Part shown: positions 34,499 through 43,428 of the stretch, in pieces | How the letters are laid out: each line of letters begins with the position of its first letter | Position numbering within the stretch: the stretch's first letter is position 1 | Source: Lutibacter oricola | Lineage (GTDB): Bacteria; Bacteroidota; Bacteroidia; Flavobacteriales; Flavobacteriaceae | NCBI RefSeq assembly: GCF_900106565.1 | Contig: NZ_FNNJ01000002.1 | Location: 248,001 to 312,000 of the forward strand | Direction: 5' to 3' | Length of the DNA stretch: 64,000 nt | The notes under the pieces: model-generated | Told to the model about the DNA's origin: nothing | What the model saw: only the letters and a program-made list of their open reading frames with translations | The model's database searches: none | Program-made: the position numbers and the translations under genes

Positions 34499-35674
34499 TC
34501 AAAGATGGTTTGGATGAATTGAAGTAGCAGAGAAAGCTGGTGAAGGTTTACCGTTAATCATTAGTTTTAAATAGATATCGTAATTAGAAAGGTTTACAAA
34601 ATCTTGAGTCTCAAATACAGGAGAAAATTCTTTTTCCATAAAACGAGCATCAGATTGCCCAAGTCTAAAACATACGATTGTTCCAACGTTTCCTAAAACA
34701 GCATCCCTAATTTTTACATCTAGTTGCGCAATGTATTGATGTGCCATAATAATTCCCACCCTGAACTTACGAAGTTCAGAGAGCATTTCAATCATAGATA
34801 GGTTGGTGTAATTTTGAAATTCATCTAAGTACACAAAAAAGTATTCTCGTTTAATTTCAGGTATATCAATTCTACTAAATGCCGCTGCAGACAAAGAGGT
34901 TAAAAGCAAAGAACCTAAAATGTAAGATGCATCAGCACCAATACTTCCTTTGGATAGATTTACCAATAGAATTTTATGCTTATCCATACAAGCTCTCAAA
35001 GATATTTGCTTTGAATTATCAACTAAAATTCGTTTAACAGAAGGATAGGAGAGAATACCACCCAATTTATTATAAATGGGTATCAAATCTGTTTTTCCAT
35101 AATTCTTAAATTCTTTAAGCCAGAAATTTTTAATATCAGGGTTGATAATATTCGCTAGACATTGATTCCTGAAAGAAACATCGTGCAAGATTTTAATAAT
35201 ATCTGAAAAATTAGCAGAAGGTTGATCTAACAAACTTAGTAGTACATTTCTTAAAATATGAGAAAGTTTCACTCCCCAACCTTGGCTTCCCCATAAACGT
35301 TGAAAAACTTCTAGAATATTAGAAGCTACCAAGGCTCTTTTTTCATAGGAAACTTTACGAAGAGGATTGTAGCCTAAGGTTAATAATGGATTTGTAGCAT
35401 CTAAATACACAACATCATTTAAACGATGTTTAGAAATACTATTTTTTACATTTAATACCAAATCTCCATGAACATCTATTAGGCAAACCCCTCTTCCCTG
35501 TTCAATATCTTGTTGGATTTTTGTATGAAGTAAGGTGGTTTTTCCTGTTCCTGTTTTTCCTAGAATATAAAAATGATGCAAACGGTCTTTTAGTAAAATT
35601 CCAAATCGTTTATGGTCTTTTCTAAAATTACTTATAGCAAAATAACATATGGGGTTGTCGCAATAATCACACAT
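34499..35674 (-). CDS. DUF87/TraD-type coupling ATPase
   Basis: A 391-residue P-loop ATPase from the ATG at 35674 (MCDYCDNPICYFAISNFRKD); an upstream start at 35788 would run through the divergent transposase gene. Walker A is FYILGKTGTGKTTLLH (residues 36-51), followed by GRGVCLIDVHGDLV; Walker B is REYFFVYLDEFQNYT, followed by FRVGIIMAHQYIAQLD. It is of the HerA/VirD4 superfamily with a TraM-recognition-like C-terminus, so a second coupling or pumping ATPase of this element. The N-terminal CxxCxxxxC might bind metal. Confidence 0.82.
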   Translation of the reverse strand: MCDYCDNPICYFAISNFRKDHKRFGILLKDRLHHFYILGKTGTGKTTLLHTKIQQDIEQGRGVCLIDVHGDLVLNVKNSISKHRLNDVVYLDATNPLLTLGYNPLRKVSYEKRALVASNILEVFQRLWGSQGWGVKLSHILRNVLLSLLDQPSANFSDIIKILHDVSFRNQCLANIINPDIKNFWLKEFKNYGKTDLIPIYNKLGGILSYPSVKRILVDNSKQISLRACMDKHKILLVNLSKGSIGADASYILGSLLLTSLSAAAFSRIDIPEIKREYFFVYLDEFQNYTNLSMIEMLSELRKFRVGIIMAHQYIAQLDVKIRDAVLGNVGTIVCFRLGQSDARFMEKEFSPVFETQDFVNLSNYDIYLKLMINGKPSPAFSATSIHPNHL

Positions 35675-35737
35675 AATACCTAGTATTACTTGATACTCAT
35701 AGAAAAGTAAGGCGGAGAAAATTGTAGGATACTTTAT

Positions 35738-35745
35738 TAACTTTG
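35738..35745 (+). promoter_or_regulatory. -7 box of the first transposase gene
   Basis: TAACTTTG matches TAnnTTTG and lies 23 bases before the transposase ATG. No -33 box at the expected distance. Confidence 0.45.
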
Positions 35746-35767
35746 CAGTAAAAAAAGCTATTAAAAA

Positions 35768-37057
35768 ATGTACAAAAGAAATTACCACCCATTGGTACTA
35801 TTGCTATATACCAGTGGAATGTTAGATGCAAGACAACTCCAAGAGTTACCCAAGACAACAAAATACAATTGGAATCAGTTTCAACACGAAAACTATTATG
35901 GGAATGATTGGGTAAAAAATTACATCAATCAATTTGATACTATTAAAGAAGTTTTCGCTTCTTCCTTTTTGTATAAATCACTGCGATTTCTTGTAGAAAC
36001 AAGAAAAGGCTATTTATATATGTTACAAGAATTTTCTCATAACAAACAGTTACTTAAATTACACGCTAATAAAATTATTACTTCCATTGAAAAGATGAAA
36101 TCTTTAGCAAATATAAATGTAAAAACTGCTTGTAACTATTATGGGGTTTCTAAAGACTGGTATTATCAACAAAAAAGAAAAATTAGTTGTGGTGTAAGTC
36201 CTTTTCAAAAATGTTATAAACAACATCCAAATCAATTAACGGTAAAAGAAGTTATTTCTATTGAGAAATTAGTAACGGATTCTGCCAACTATGGAAAAAC
36301 AAAAGTGACCTTGTATTATCACGCTTTGAGAACTAATTTAGTGTTTTGTAGTAAATCTACGTTTAATAAATATGCATCTGCTTTAGGATATATAAAACCC
36401 AAACGATCTAGATATCCAATAGCAAAAGGATTAAGAGCCTCAAGAGTTTTTGAATGGTTACATGTAGATATTACTAATGTACATACATTAGAAAATAGTA
36501 TTCAAAAAGTAGCTTTTGTTAAAGATAATTTCTCAAGAGCTATTTTACATTATGCATCAACTAATGAAAAAGCAGGAAGTAGGTTTATTAAAAACCTGTT
36601 TTCTGAAACCTTTGATAAATACAATTTATTAAATAGTGCCAAGCCGATTAACATTTTATTTGATGGAGAAAGTGAAAACAAAGGTGATTTCTTATCTTGG
36701 ATAGCTACTATTCAAGCACCACCAATTGTCAGAAAAATAACAGATCAAACCAAAGACTTCCCTTTTTTAAATTCTATGTCAGAAAGTACACAAAGTATTT
36801 ATAAAACTGAATTTCTTAACGGAAAATATTCACTCAATAAAAAAGTGCATCTCAAAGATTTAGAACGTTTTATTGATTATTATAATAACCATAGATATTC
36901 GATAGAATTATATGGCTTAACTCCTTTTGAAGTTGTAGACGGAAAAATTCCTGATAAGCATTTCTTTAAAGAGAAAATACAACTTGCAAGAAAAGATAAA
37001 GTAGTAGTGAACCAACAATTTAATGATTGTAAAATTGCTATTGGATGTAATTCTTGA
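35768..37057 (+). CDS. DDE (rve-type) transposase, copy 1
   Basis: A 429-residue integrase-core transposase. The N-terminal 160 residues are helical with an HTH (VKTACNYYGVSKDWYYQQKR). The catalytic acids are Asp in VFEWLHVDITNVHT, Asp in NILFDGESENKGD and Glu in LNSMSESTQSIYKTEF. The end (YYNNHRYSIELYGLTPFEVV) is typical of IS3/IS481-like rve proteins. The 50870-52156 transposase is a distant relative with the same layout. A CGAATTTTCGAA motif follows at 37106-37117, as after the other transposase; no matching motif was seen on the 5' side, so this copy may be truncated at its left end. Confidence 0.85.
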   Translation: MYKRNYHPLVLLLYTSGMLDARQLQELPKTTKYNWNQFQHENYYGNDWVKNYINQFDTIKEVFASSFLYKSLRFLVETRKGYLYMLQEFSHNKQLLKLHANKIITSIEKMKSLANINVKTACNYYGVSKDWYYQQKRKISCGVSPFQKCYKQHPNQLTVKEVISIEKLVTDSANYGKTKVTLYYHALRTNLVFCSKSTFNKYASALGYIKPKRSRYPIAKGLRASRVFEWLHVDITNVHTLENSIQKVAFVKDNFSRAILHYASTNEKAGSRFIKNLFSETFDKYNLLNSAKPINILFDGESENKGDFLSWIATIQAPPIVRKITDQTKDFPFLNSMSESTQSIYKTEFLNGKYSLNKKVHLKDLERFIDYYNNHRYSIELYGLTPFEVVDGKIPDKHFFKEKIQLARKDKVVVNQQFNDCKIAIGCNS

Positions 37058-37105
37058 AAAAGCTAACAATAGAATAAAATTCTAGAACCTTTTTAACAAA
37101 CAAAA

Positions 37106-37117
37106 CGAATTTTCGAA
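37106..37117 (+). repeat. Insertion-sequence end motif
   Basis: CGAATTTTCGAA, 49 bases past the transposase stop. In transposase orientation it is identical to the core of the 15-bp repeats that bracket the second transposase. Confidence 0.45.
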
Positions 37118-37129
37118 TAGTTTTAAAAC

Positions 37130-37162
37130 AAAAAAGGTATCCATTTTCTGGATACCCTTTTT
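37130..37162 (+). terminator. Terminator after transposase copy 1
   Basis: A stem of TATCC with GGATA extended by A and T runs, one bulged base, directly behind the end motif. The second transposase has the same order: stop, hairpin, end motif. Confidence 0.6.
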
Positions 37163-37291
37163 AAATAATTCTAGTTTTTTAAAATGCTTTTAAAGCCCTA
37201 TTAATCCTGAAAGTTCCAATATTGTAACCCTTTTGTCGGGATTTAAAACGGTGTGTGCCCGGAATGAGAATAAAGCAAAAATATTAATTGA

Positions 37292-37507
37292 CACCTTTGG
37301 GAAAAGCAATTTGATCCTCCCATCACAATTGGTTCATTTAAAGAAAATGAAACCAATAAAAACTTAATACTTGATGGGTAGCAAAGATTAACAAGTATTT
37401 TATTAGCATATATTGGTGTATTTCCAGATGAGAAAACATATAAAAAAACCATTTCAAAATTTGCTGACGAAAACGACAACCCTGAAGATGAGGATGAAAA
37501 AATTTAG
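37292..37507 (+). pseudogene. DUF262 (GmrS-type) remnant
   Basis: The plus strand reads HLWEKQFDPPITIGSF, then NLILDG-stop-QRLTSILLAY, with TAG at 37379-37381 in place of the first Gln codon of the DGQQR motif that marks DUF262 nuclease domains of type IV restriction and related defence proteins. The frame ends at a TAG at 37505. No start codon and no other part of the protein remain. It lies between an insertion sequence and the cargo region, so it looks like a defence gene destroyed by insertion or deletion. Confidence 0.75.
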
Positions 37508-37523
37508 AATAGTAATGAATTAT

Positions 37524-40022
37524 TTAGTGATCAAGAATTTTAGTTTCAAAAAAATAAATTAAGATTTCATCTATTTGTTTCTTCCATACATTCCATTTAT
37601 GATTTCCTCCTTCAATACGCCTAACTTTAAGTTCATAGCCTTTCTTATTTAAGATGTTAATCATAGGAATATCTTGTTTTTCTGTATCTTTCCCTGTTCC
37701 ATAACTCATAAACATTTTAAAGTTCCTTTTAGGATTCGTATTGTATGACCTATAAATATCTCTGCAAGGGTGAAAAGCCGGAGATTGCATAGCAATATAT
37801 TTGAAATGATTTGGAGCTTTATTAGCAATATAAGCGGCGGCCAATCCACCAAAAGAAACTCCCAAAATAGCTCTGTCATTTTTATGATTACTCACAGGGT
37901 ATCTTTTTTCTATACTTGGAATAAACTCCTTTGTAAAAAAATCTACAAAATCAGAATTACATAAAAATAAATTTTGTCTAATATTATTTTTTAAATTGAA
38001 AGCATCTTTAGGTTCAAGAAATACTGCAATTATTGGTTTGATAGCTCCATATGAAATTAAGCTATCTAAAACTTTTTGGGTTTTTCCATGCCTAATATAA
38101 TTAAAACCATCATTTATATAAATAACGGGCAATTTTTCGGTTATTTTGTTTGCTGGAGGTAAATAAACATTATATAATAGTGTTTTATTTAATATTTTAG
38201 ATTTAATTTTTTTGGTTCTAGATAAAGTTCCTTGAATCGAGCCTTTTCTATTCTTATGTTTTAAATTTGACTCTATAATTTTAGAAGCATAATTTTTGAA
38301 GGTTTGAATTGTGTCTGAAGGTATTTTAATGGGTAAATCAATAATTGATTGGGCAATTTCTATTTGTTTATTTACATTATTTGTACGGATTAAAAATTTT
38401 AAATAATCCATTCGGGGTTGAAATCGATAAGGCTCTAAACCAATATTTAATTGTAGTGATTCTTCAGCTTTTTTATAATTTCCAATTGAAGTATATATTG
38501 AGATGAGTTTTCTATTTAATTTAGGATATGAGCTTTTAATAAAAGCATTTTCCATATGAATCAAGCCATTTTTTTTATCTCCCTGATTAAAAGATCTTTT
38601 TCCTAAATCAAATTCAAAATTTGGGTTGCCAATAAAGTATTTGCTATTAGAAGGTTCTTTTTTAATATAATTTTTTGTTGCTATATATTTGTTGTTTAAA
38701 GCAACCAAGCCTATAACTCCTATAGAAGATAATAGTACTGATAATATTGTTTTTTGTACGTGATTTTTTTTGAAAATGAATAATGGTTTTTGTTGCTGAT
38801 TCATTAGTATTCCAATAGACCAACAACCAAGTAGAACGGTAATATTATTATAAAGTATTGAAGTAAATAGTGCTTGTACTCCTATACAGGCTAATGTGGC
38901 TATGGCTATCCTGGTAATGTGATTAATTTTTACATCTTTAAATAAGAAATAAAAGAATATAATGATAAGCAAAAATCCAACGATACCAATTTCAAAAAGG
39001 ACTAATAAATAATCGTTCATAGCTGTACTCACATAATTTGCGATTTTTATTTCTTCCCAAGGTCTGTTAGTCTCTAGAAAGTAATTAGCTTTAAATGTAT
39101 TATAGTACCCTGAAAAATTAAACAAGCCATAGCCGAAAAGTGTTTTTTCTGCTATTGCCTGTGAAGATATTTTATAAATTAACCATCTTCCATCGACAGA
39201 ATCGGGTTTAAGTAAGTATAGTAAATAGCTTATTGGGATTAGTAACATTATAAAAACACTTGTAACTAAAGCTTTTATTTTTTTACTTGTTTGCTTCCAT
39301 TTTATGATAATTTTTTGAGATGTTGCTAAATAAAAGATAATTCCTGTAGTAACGGCAATCCATGAAGTTCTAGATTCTGATAAAATAATTGCAATAATTA
39401 TAGGGATTACGGCTATAGAAAATAAAAATTTGCTTTTAAGTGTTTTTAAATAAAAAAAGAAACAGCCAATTAAAATTATTAAAGTTGTTGATAAAAATGA
39501 ACCCAAAGCACTTGGCGTAGTAAACGATCCAGTAACGGTAAAAAACTCATTTGTTATTTTTAAGACATTAAAATATTGAAGAATTGTCCAGCAAGCCTCT
39601 ATTAAAGTTATTAATGCTATAAAGCCACTTTGTATAAATAGTATTTTATTGATAGTATCTTTCTTAAAAAAGTAACTATACCTAAAAAGCAAAATACAGC
39701 ATAGATAGCAAATGGTGTACAAAAAGTACTTATAACTAAAAGGATACAATGATTTTATAGAAAAATTAAGGATTATATAAATGCTGAAAATTAAAAGAAC
39801 AACATCAAAAAGATAAACCTTGAAGTTAATTTTCTTATATAAATTAAAAGGAATGAACAGAAGCCAACAAAACAGGCTACCAATAAGAAAATAATAGGTT
39901 GGTAAAACTCTGTATTTAGTAAAGACAAATGAGAAAACTGGTGAAACAATTAATAAAAGAGAAAAGAATAAAGTAATTAAAATAAAAACCTTATTTAGAA
40001 TTTGATGAGATTTAGTTTTCAT
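37524..40022 (-). CDS. O-antigen ligase/polymerase-like membrane protein fused to TPR and esterase domains
   Basis: An 832-residue protein. The first 420 residues have about 11-12 membrane helices and a Wzy_C-like region (IILSESRTSWIAVTTGIIFY; VDGRWLIYKISSQAIAEKTL; AMNDYLLVLFEIGIVGFLLI). The middle holds about two TPR-like repeats (SIGNYKKAEESLQLNIGLEP). The last 220 residues are an alpha/beta-hydrolase of the Esterase_D type: nucleophile in RAILGVSFGGLAAAY, Asp in YGTGKDTEKQ, His in IEGGNHKWNVWKKQ. Ligase-like proteins transfer glycans or build polymers; a fused esterase could deacylate or load the product. The usual His of the Wzy_C loop is Asn here. Divergent from the transglutaminase-like gene. 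Confidence 0.75.
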   Translation of the reverse strand: MKTKSHQILNKVFILITLFFSLLLIVSPVFSFVFTKYRVLPTYYFLIGSLFCWLLFIPFNLYKKINFKVYLFDVVLLIFSIYIILNFSIKSLYPFSYKYFLYTICYLCCILLFRYSYFFKKDTINKILFIQSGFIALITLIEACWTILQYFNVLKITNEFFTVTGSFTTPSALGSFLSTTLIILIGCFFFYLKTLKSKFLFSIAVIPIIIAIILSESRTSWIAVTTGIIFYLATSQKIIIKWKQTSKKIKALVTSVFIMLLIPISYLLYLLKPDSVDGRWLIYKISSQAIAEKTLFGYGLFNFSGYYNTFKANYFLETNRPWEEIKIANYVSTAMNDYLLVLFEIGIVGFLLIIIFFYFLFKDVKINHITRIAIATLACIGVQALFTSILYNNITVLLGCWSIGILMNQQQKPLFIFKKNHVQKTILSVLLSSIGVIGLVALNNKYIATKNYIKKEPSNSKYFIGNPNFEFDLGKRSFNQGDKKNGLIHMENAFIKSSYPKLNRKLISIYTSIGNYKKAEESLQLNIGLEPYRFQPRMDYLKFLIRTNNVNKQIEIAQSIIDLPIKIPSDTIQTFKNYASKIIESNLKHKNRKGSIQGTLSRTKKIKSKILNKTLLYNVYLPPANKITEKLPVIYINDGFNYIRHGKTQKVLDSLISYGAIKPIIAVFLEPKDAFNLKNNIRQNLFLCNSDFVDFFTKEFIPSIEKRYPVSNHKNDRAILGVSFGGLAAAYIANKAPNHFKYIAMQSPAFHPCRDIYRSYNTNPKRNFKMFMSYGTGKDTEKQDIPMINILNKKGYELKVRRIEGGNHKWNVWKKQIDEILIYFFETKILDH

Positions 40023-40094
40023 AGTTTTTTTCTTTTGGCATTTTTTTATAAAAATATAATTTATTTAATACTTTTATAAAAAAAATACGTAATA

Positions 40095-41657
40095 ATGAAA
40101 AAGAAGTGTCACCATTATCAAAAGATTTTTATTTTATTATTCATTTATTCAAATTTTGCATTGAGTCAAACTCTGCAAGAAGCTTTGTTGCAGGCAGGAG
40201 ATAATAAGAATAATTTAACAGTTGTATTGGAGCATTATAAAAATACTGGTGAAAAAGTAAAGTTAGAGGCAGCGGTATTTTTGATAAAAAATATGCCATC
40301 CCATGAGTCTCAAAAGTATGAATGGGTTGATTATAATGATACTATAATACCCTTTTCAGAATTTGATTATGATGATTTTGGTCTAGCAATAGAGTCCTAT
40401 AATACTCTTAAAGATAGTTTGAATATAAAACCAAAAATTTACAAACAAAAAGATATATCGGTTATATCTTCAAAACTATTAATTGAAAATATCGATTTAG
40501 CTTTTAATACGTGGAAAAACAATACATGGTCTCAATACTATAATTTTAATACTTTTTGTGAATATATATTGCCTTATCGTTCGTTAATTGAACCCCTAGA
40601 AGATTGGCGAAAAGAATATCAATTTCTAGTTGAACCTGCAATATATAATTTAGAAGATGAAACTGACCCTGTAGAAGTTTGCACACATATTATTAATGAA
40701 TTAAAAGGGTTCTCTTTTGTGTATGGAAAAAACCCTCTTCCAGCCCCATTATTAAGCCCACAACAGTTACTATTTAGAAGACAAGGAAGTTGTCCAGAGC
40801 TTGCAAATTTAGTTTTATTAGCATCCAGATCCATGGGTGTTGCCGTTACTTTTGACTTTACGCCTCATTATGCAGCATCTTCGAATCGTCATTATTGGAA
40901 TACCGTAATTGACAAACAAGGGAATCATATCCCTTTTAATGGGAATTCTGTTGGAGATCAAACAGGATTACCTCATACCTATACTACTAATCACAAAAGG
41001 ATGGGAAAAGTATTTAGGCAGACTTATTCGATTAATAAGAATACATTGGCGAATAAATTGAAAACACAAGATATTCCTATTAGTTTTTTAAGAAATAAAA
41101 ATATAATTGATGTGACCCATGAATATGTTTCTACTGGAGAAATCAATTTTGTAGATTATAATAGTCAAGTAGATTCAATAGCTTATTTAAATGTTTTTAA
41201 TAGAACTAAATGGCGCATTATTGATTGGGCTGAAAAAACGGAAGCTAGTTTTAGTTTCAAAAATTTAGGAAAAGATATTGTATATCTTCCAAGTTTTTTT
41301 AAAAATAAAAAGCAATTTTTTTCTCAATACCCTATATTGCTTGATGCAAAAGGAAGATCTCATACGTTAAAGCCAGATTTTTCTAAAGTAATAAATACAA
41401 CGTTAAGTAGAACAAATGAAATAACAAATGCTTATACTGAAAACAATTCTTCGCAAATTGAAATAGGAGAAAAGTATATGTTACTTTATTGGGATGGAAA
41501 ATGGAAAAGAGCGGATATTTCAATAGCAACTAAAGTTGGAGTGTTTTTTAAAAACATTCCTTCAAATGCACTTTTTTTAATGTTACCAGCAAAACCAGAT
41601 GGGTTTGAACGAATCTTTATTTTAGATCCTGTAACTAAGCAACTAAAGTGGTACTAA
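40095..41657 (+). CDS. Secreted transglutaminase-like protein
   Basis: A 520-residue protein with a signal peptide (ILLFIYSNFALSQ). The transglutaminase-core triad is visible: Cys233 in FRRQGSCPELANLVLLASRS, His266 in SSNRHYWNTVIDKQGNH, and an Asp a few residues later. The N-terminal 200 residues are helical; the C-terminal 200 are beta-rich (EIGEKYMLLYWDGKWKRADI). Such proteins may act as transglutaminases, amidases or peptidases on the cell surface; the substrate is unknown. It opens the exported-cargo region, followed by a terminator. Confidence 0.75.
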   Translation: MKKKCHHYQKIFILLFIYSNFALSQTLQEALLQAGDNKNNLTVVLEHYKNTGEKVKLEAAVFLIKNMPSHESQKYEWVDYNDTIIPFSEFDYDDFGLAIESYNTLKDSLNIKPKIYKQKDISVISSKLLIENIDLAFNTWKNNTWSQYYNFNTFCEYILPYRSLIEPLEDWRKEYQFLVEPAIYNLEDETDPVEVCTHIINELKGFSFVYGKNPLPAPLLSPQQLLFRRQGSCPELANLVLLASRSMGVAVTFDFTPHYAASSNRHYWNTVIDKQGNHIPFNGNSVGDQTGLPHTYTTNHKRMGKVFRQTYSINKNTLANKLKTQDIPISFLRNKNIIDVTHEYVSTGEINFVDYNSQVDSIAYLNVFNRTKWRIIDWAEKTEASFSFKNLGKDIVYLPSFFKNKKQFFSQYPILLDAKGRSHTLKPDFSKVINTTLSRTNEITNAYTENNSSQIEIGEKYMLLYWDGKWKRADISIATKVGVFFKNIPSNALFLMLPAKPDGFERIFILDPVTKQLKWY

Positions 41658-41692
41658 ATAGATATTATAAAATTCTTATTATTACGTAAATA

Positions 41693-41722
41693 TTTCAAAG
41701 TTCATTTCTTTGAAAGTTTTTT
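41693..41722 (+). terminator. Terminator after the transglutaminase-like gene
   Basis: TTTCAAAG (41693-41700) and CTTTGAAA (41708-41715) form a stem followed by a T run. Confidence 0.65.
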
Positions 41723-41839
41723 AACTTTAGATTGGTAATGAATATTGAGAAATATTTAAAAATTTCATCGAAGTAAAAACAGGGTAAATTTTGACCATAA
41801 TAAGGTAAAATGCAGTTAGTAGTTCAAATTAGTGTCAAA

Positions 41840-41847
41840 TAAATTTG
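41840..41847 (+). promoter_or_regulatory. -7 box of the exported-protein operon
   Basis: TAAATTTG matches TAnnTTTG, about 53 bases before the ATG at 41900. No clear -33 box. It follows a terminator, so a new transcription unit probably starts here. Confidence 0.45.
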
Positions 41848-41899
41848 TATTTAAATTATATCTACTTTTTAATTGTAGATTAAAAATAGCTACTTTATT

Positions 41900-43372
41900 A
41901 TGAAAAAGATTATTCGTTTATTTACGGCGTTATTTCTATTGTTTAAAGTTGGAATTATTGAAGCTCAATCCAATATTGATGCTTTATATAGTTTAGATCA
42001 TATAAAATCAATTACGAGTATAAATGAACAACAAGGAAAACTTATTAGCAGTGCTTTAATAGAAAGGCAATCTTCAAAAACACAGGCTCAAGATGGTACT
42101 ATCAATGACGATATTGAGAAATTGTATTTTGAGAAATTATATTCTGTATTAACTATTGAACAAGAAGAGAGTTTAATAAAATCTGTAATTAATTTAGAAG
42201 AAGTTCAAAATAAAACCGACCAATTTTTCTCTAAATATGTTGGTTCAAGAGAATTTCCTTCGGGTTATTTACAAGCATTAAAAGGTCGTTTAAAAGGCTT
42301 TCAAAATGGCTTGTCATATTTCGATATAAAATATGCTTATAATCCAGATGTATTAAATGATAAACGAGAGAATATTAGAAAAAAAAGAATGGATTTAATT
42401 AAGGTACAGAATGATGCGTTACGTAAATCTATTTGGTTTTGGAATTTTAATAATGATAATTGCAATGATTTATATATAAATCATAAAAACCTATTTATTG
42501 CTTACCACTTTTATTTAGAGTTAGATGATCTTGATGGTGCTTTGCAAACATTCGTTTCAAAAAAAATAGCATCTCTAGCTGAAAGTAATAAGATGATTAA
42601 TTTAGCTACTAGTGTTGCGGATTGTGATGCAGAGTTAATTGTAGAACAGTTTAATCAAGACCCATTGATTATTAAAGGTTTAAAAGAAGAAATTATTGAT
42701 AAGGTAAAAGAAGGGTTACTTCAAAGGCTTTCAGAAAGAAAACCTTTAATAAAGCGCAAAAGTATAACCAATAAGATTAATTTAAAAAATCTAATTGAGA
42801 AAAAGAGGAGTGAGATTGAAGAAAAGAAAAAGCACCAAGCAATTGATGTATTAGTTGATAAAGCTAAAAAAGCAGGGTTGGATGAAGATAGAGTTAAAGA
42901 GTTTGTACTTCTTTTGGAGAAAAAAGAGAAAGATATGGCAGTTTTTCGCTATAACAAAAAGAATGTTTCTTCAGACCTTATGGAGGTTAATTCTCAAAAA
43001 TCAATGCAAGAAATAAAGAAAGAATTTGCAAGAGATTTAGCTAAATTAATAAGCAAAAAAGAATTTGCTATAATTTTAGGTAACGATTTAAAAGTTATTG
43101 CTGATGAAAAAGCCGCTAAAGAGCTTAAGAAAATTGCTGAAAAACATGAGTTAACAGAAACTCAATATGAAACAATTTCTGAGAGAGTTTTGCTCTATTA
43201 TTTGAATGAAACTATTTACAATAAGTACTACTTTTATGATAACCAGTTGTTAAAACAAAAACTGAGTGGTTTAAAATATCATTTTGAAAAAGATTACAAG
43301 GAGTTAATGCAAAACTTTGAAATTACAATCAAGAATTCCAAAAAAGCAAAAAAAAATAAATTTCAATACTAA
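41900..43372 (+). CDS. Secreted helical coiled-coil protein, unknown
   Basis: A 490-residue protein with a signal peptide (FTALFLLFKVGIIEAQ). The rest is almost wholly helical and charged, with long coiled-coil stretches (LIEKKRSEIEEKKKHQAIDV; KEFARDLAKLISKKEFAIIL). No catalytic motif and no T9SS tail. I do not recognise it. It is the first gene of a same-strand run of exported proteins (41900-50539). Confidence 0.6.
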   Translation: MKKIIRLFTALFLLFKVGIIEAQSNIDALYSLDHIKSITSINEQQGKLISSALIERQSSKTQAQDGTINDDIEKLYFEKLYSVLTIEQEESLIKSVINLEEVQNKTDQFFSKYVGSREFPSGYLQALKGRLKGFQNGLSYFDIKYAYNPDVLNDKRENIRKKRMDLIKVQNDALRKSIWFWNFNNDNCNDLYINHKNLFIAYHFYLELDDLDGALQTFVSKKIASLAESNKMINLATSVADCDAELIVEQFNQDPLIIKGLKEEIIDKVKEGLLQRLSERKPLIKRKSITNKINLKNLIEKKRSEIEEKKKHQAIDVLVDKAKKAGLDEDRVKEFVLLLEKKEKDMAVFRYNKKNVSSDLMEVNSQKSMQEIKKEFARDLAKLISKKEFAIILGNDLKVIADEKAAKELKKIAEKHELTETQYETISERVLLYYLNETIYNKYYFYDNQLLKQKLSGLKYHFEKDYKELMQNFEITIKNSKKAKKNKFQY

Positions 43373-43428
43373 ACTTTAAATCAGTTTAGGATGAATAATT
43401 AAATAATTACTATTGAAAAAGCAAACAG

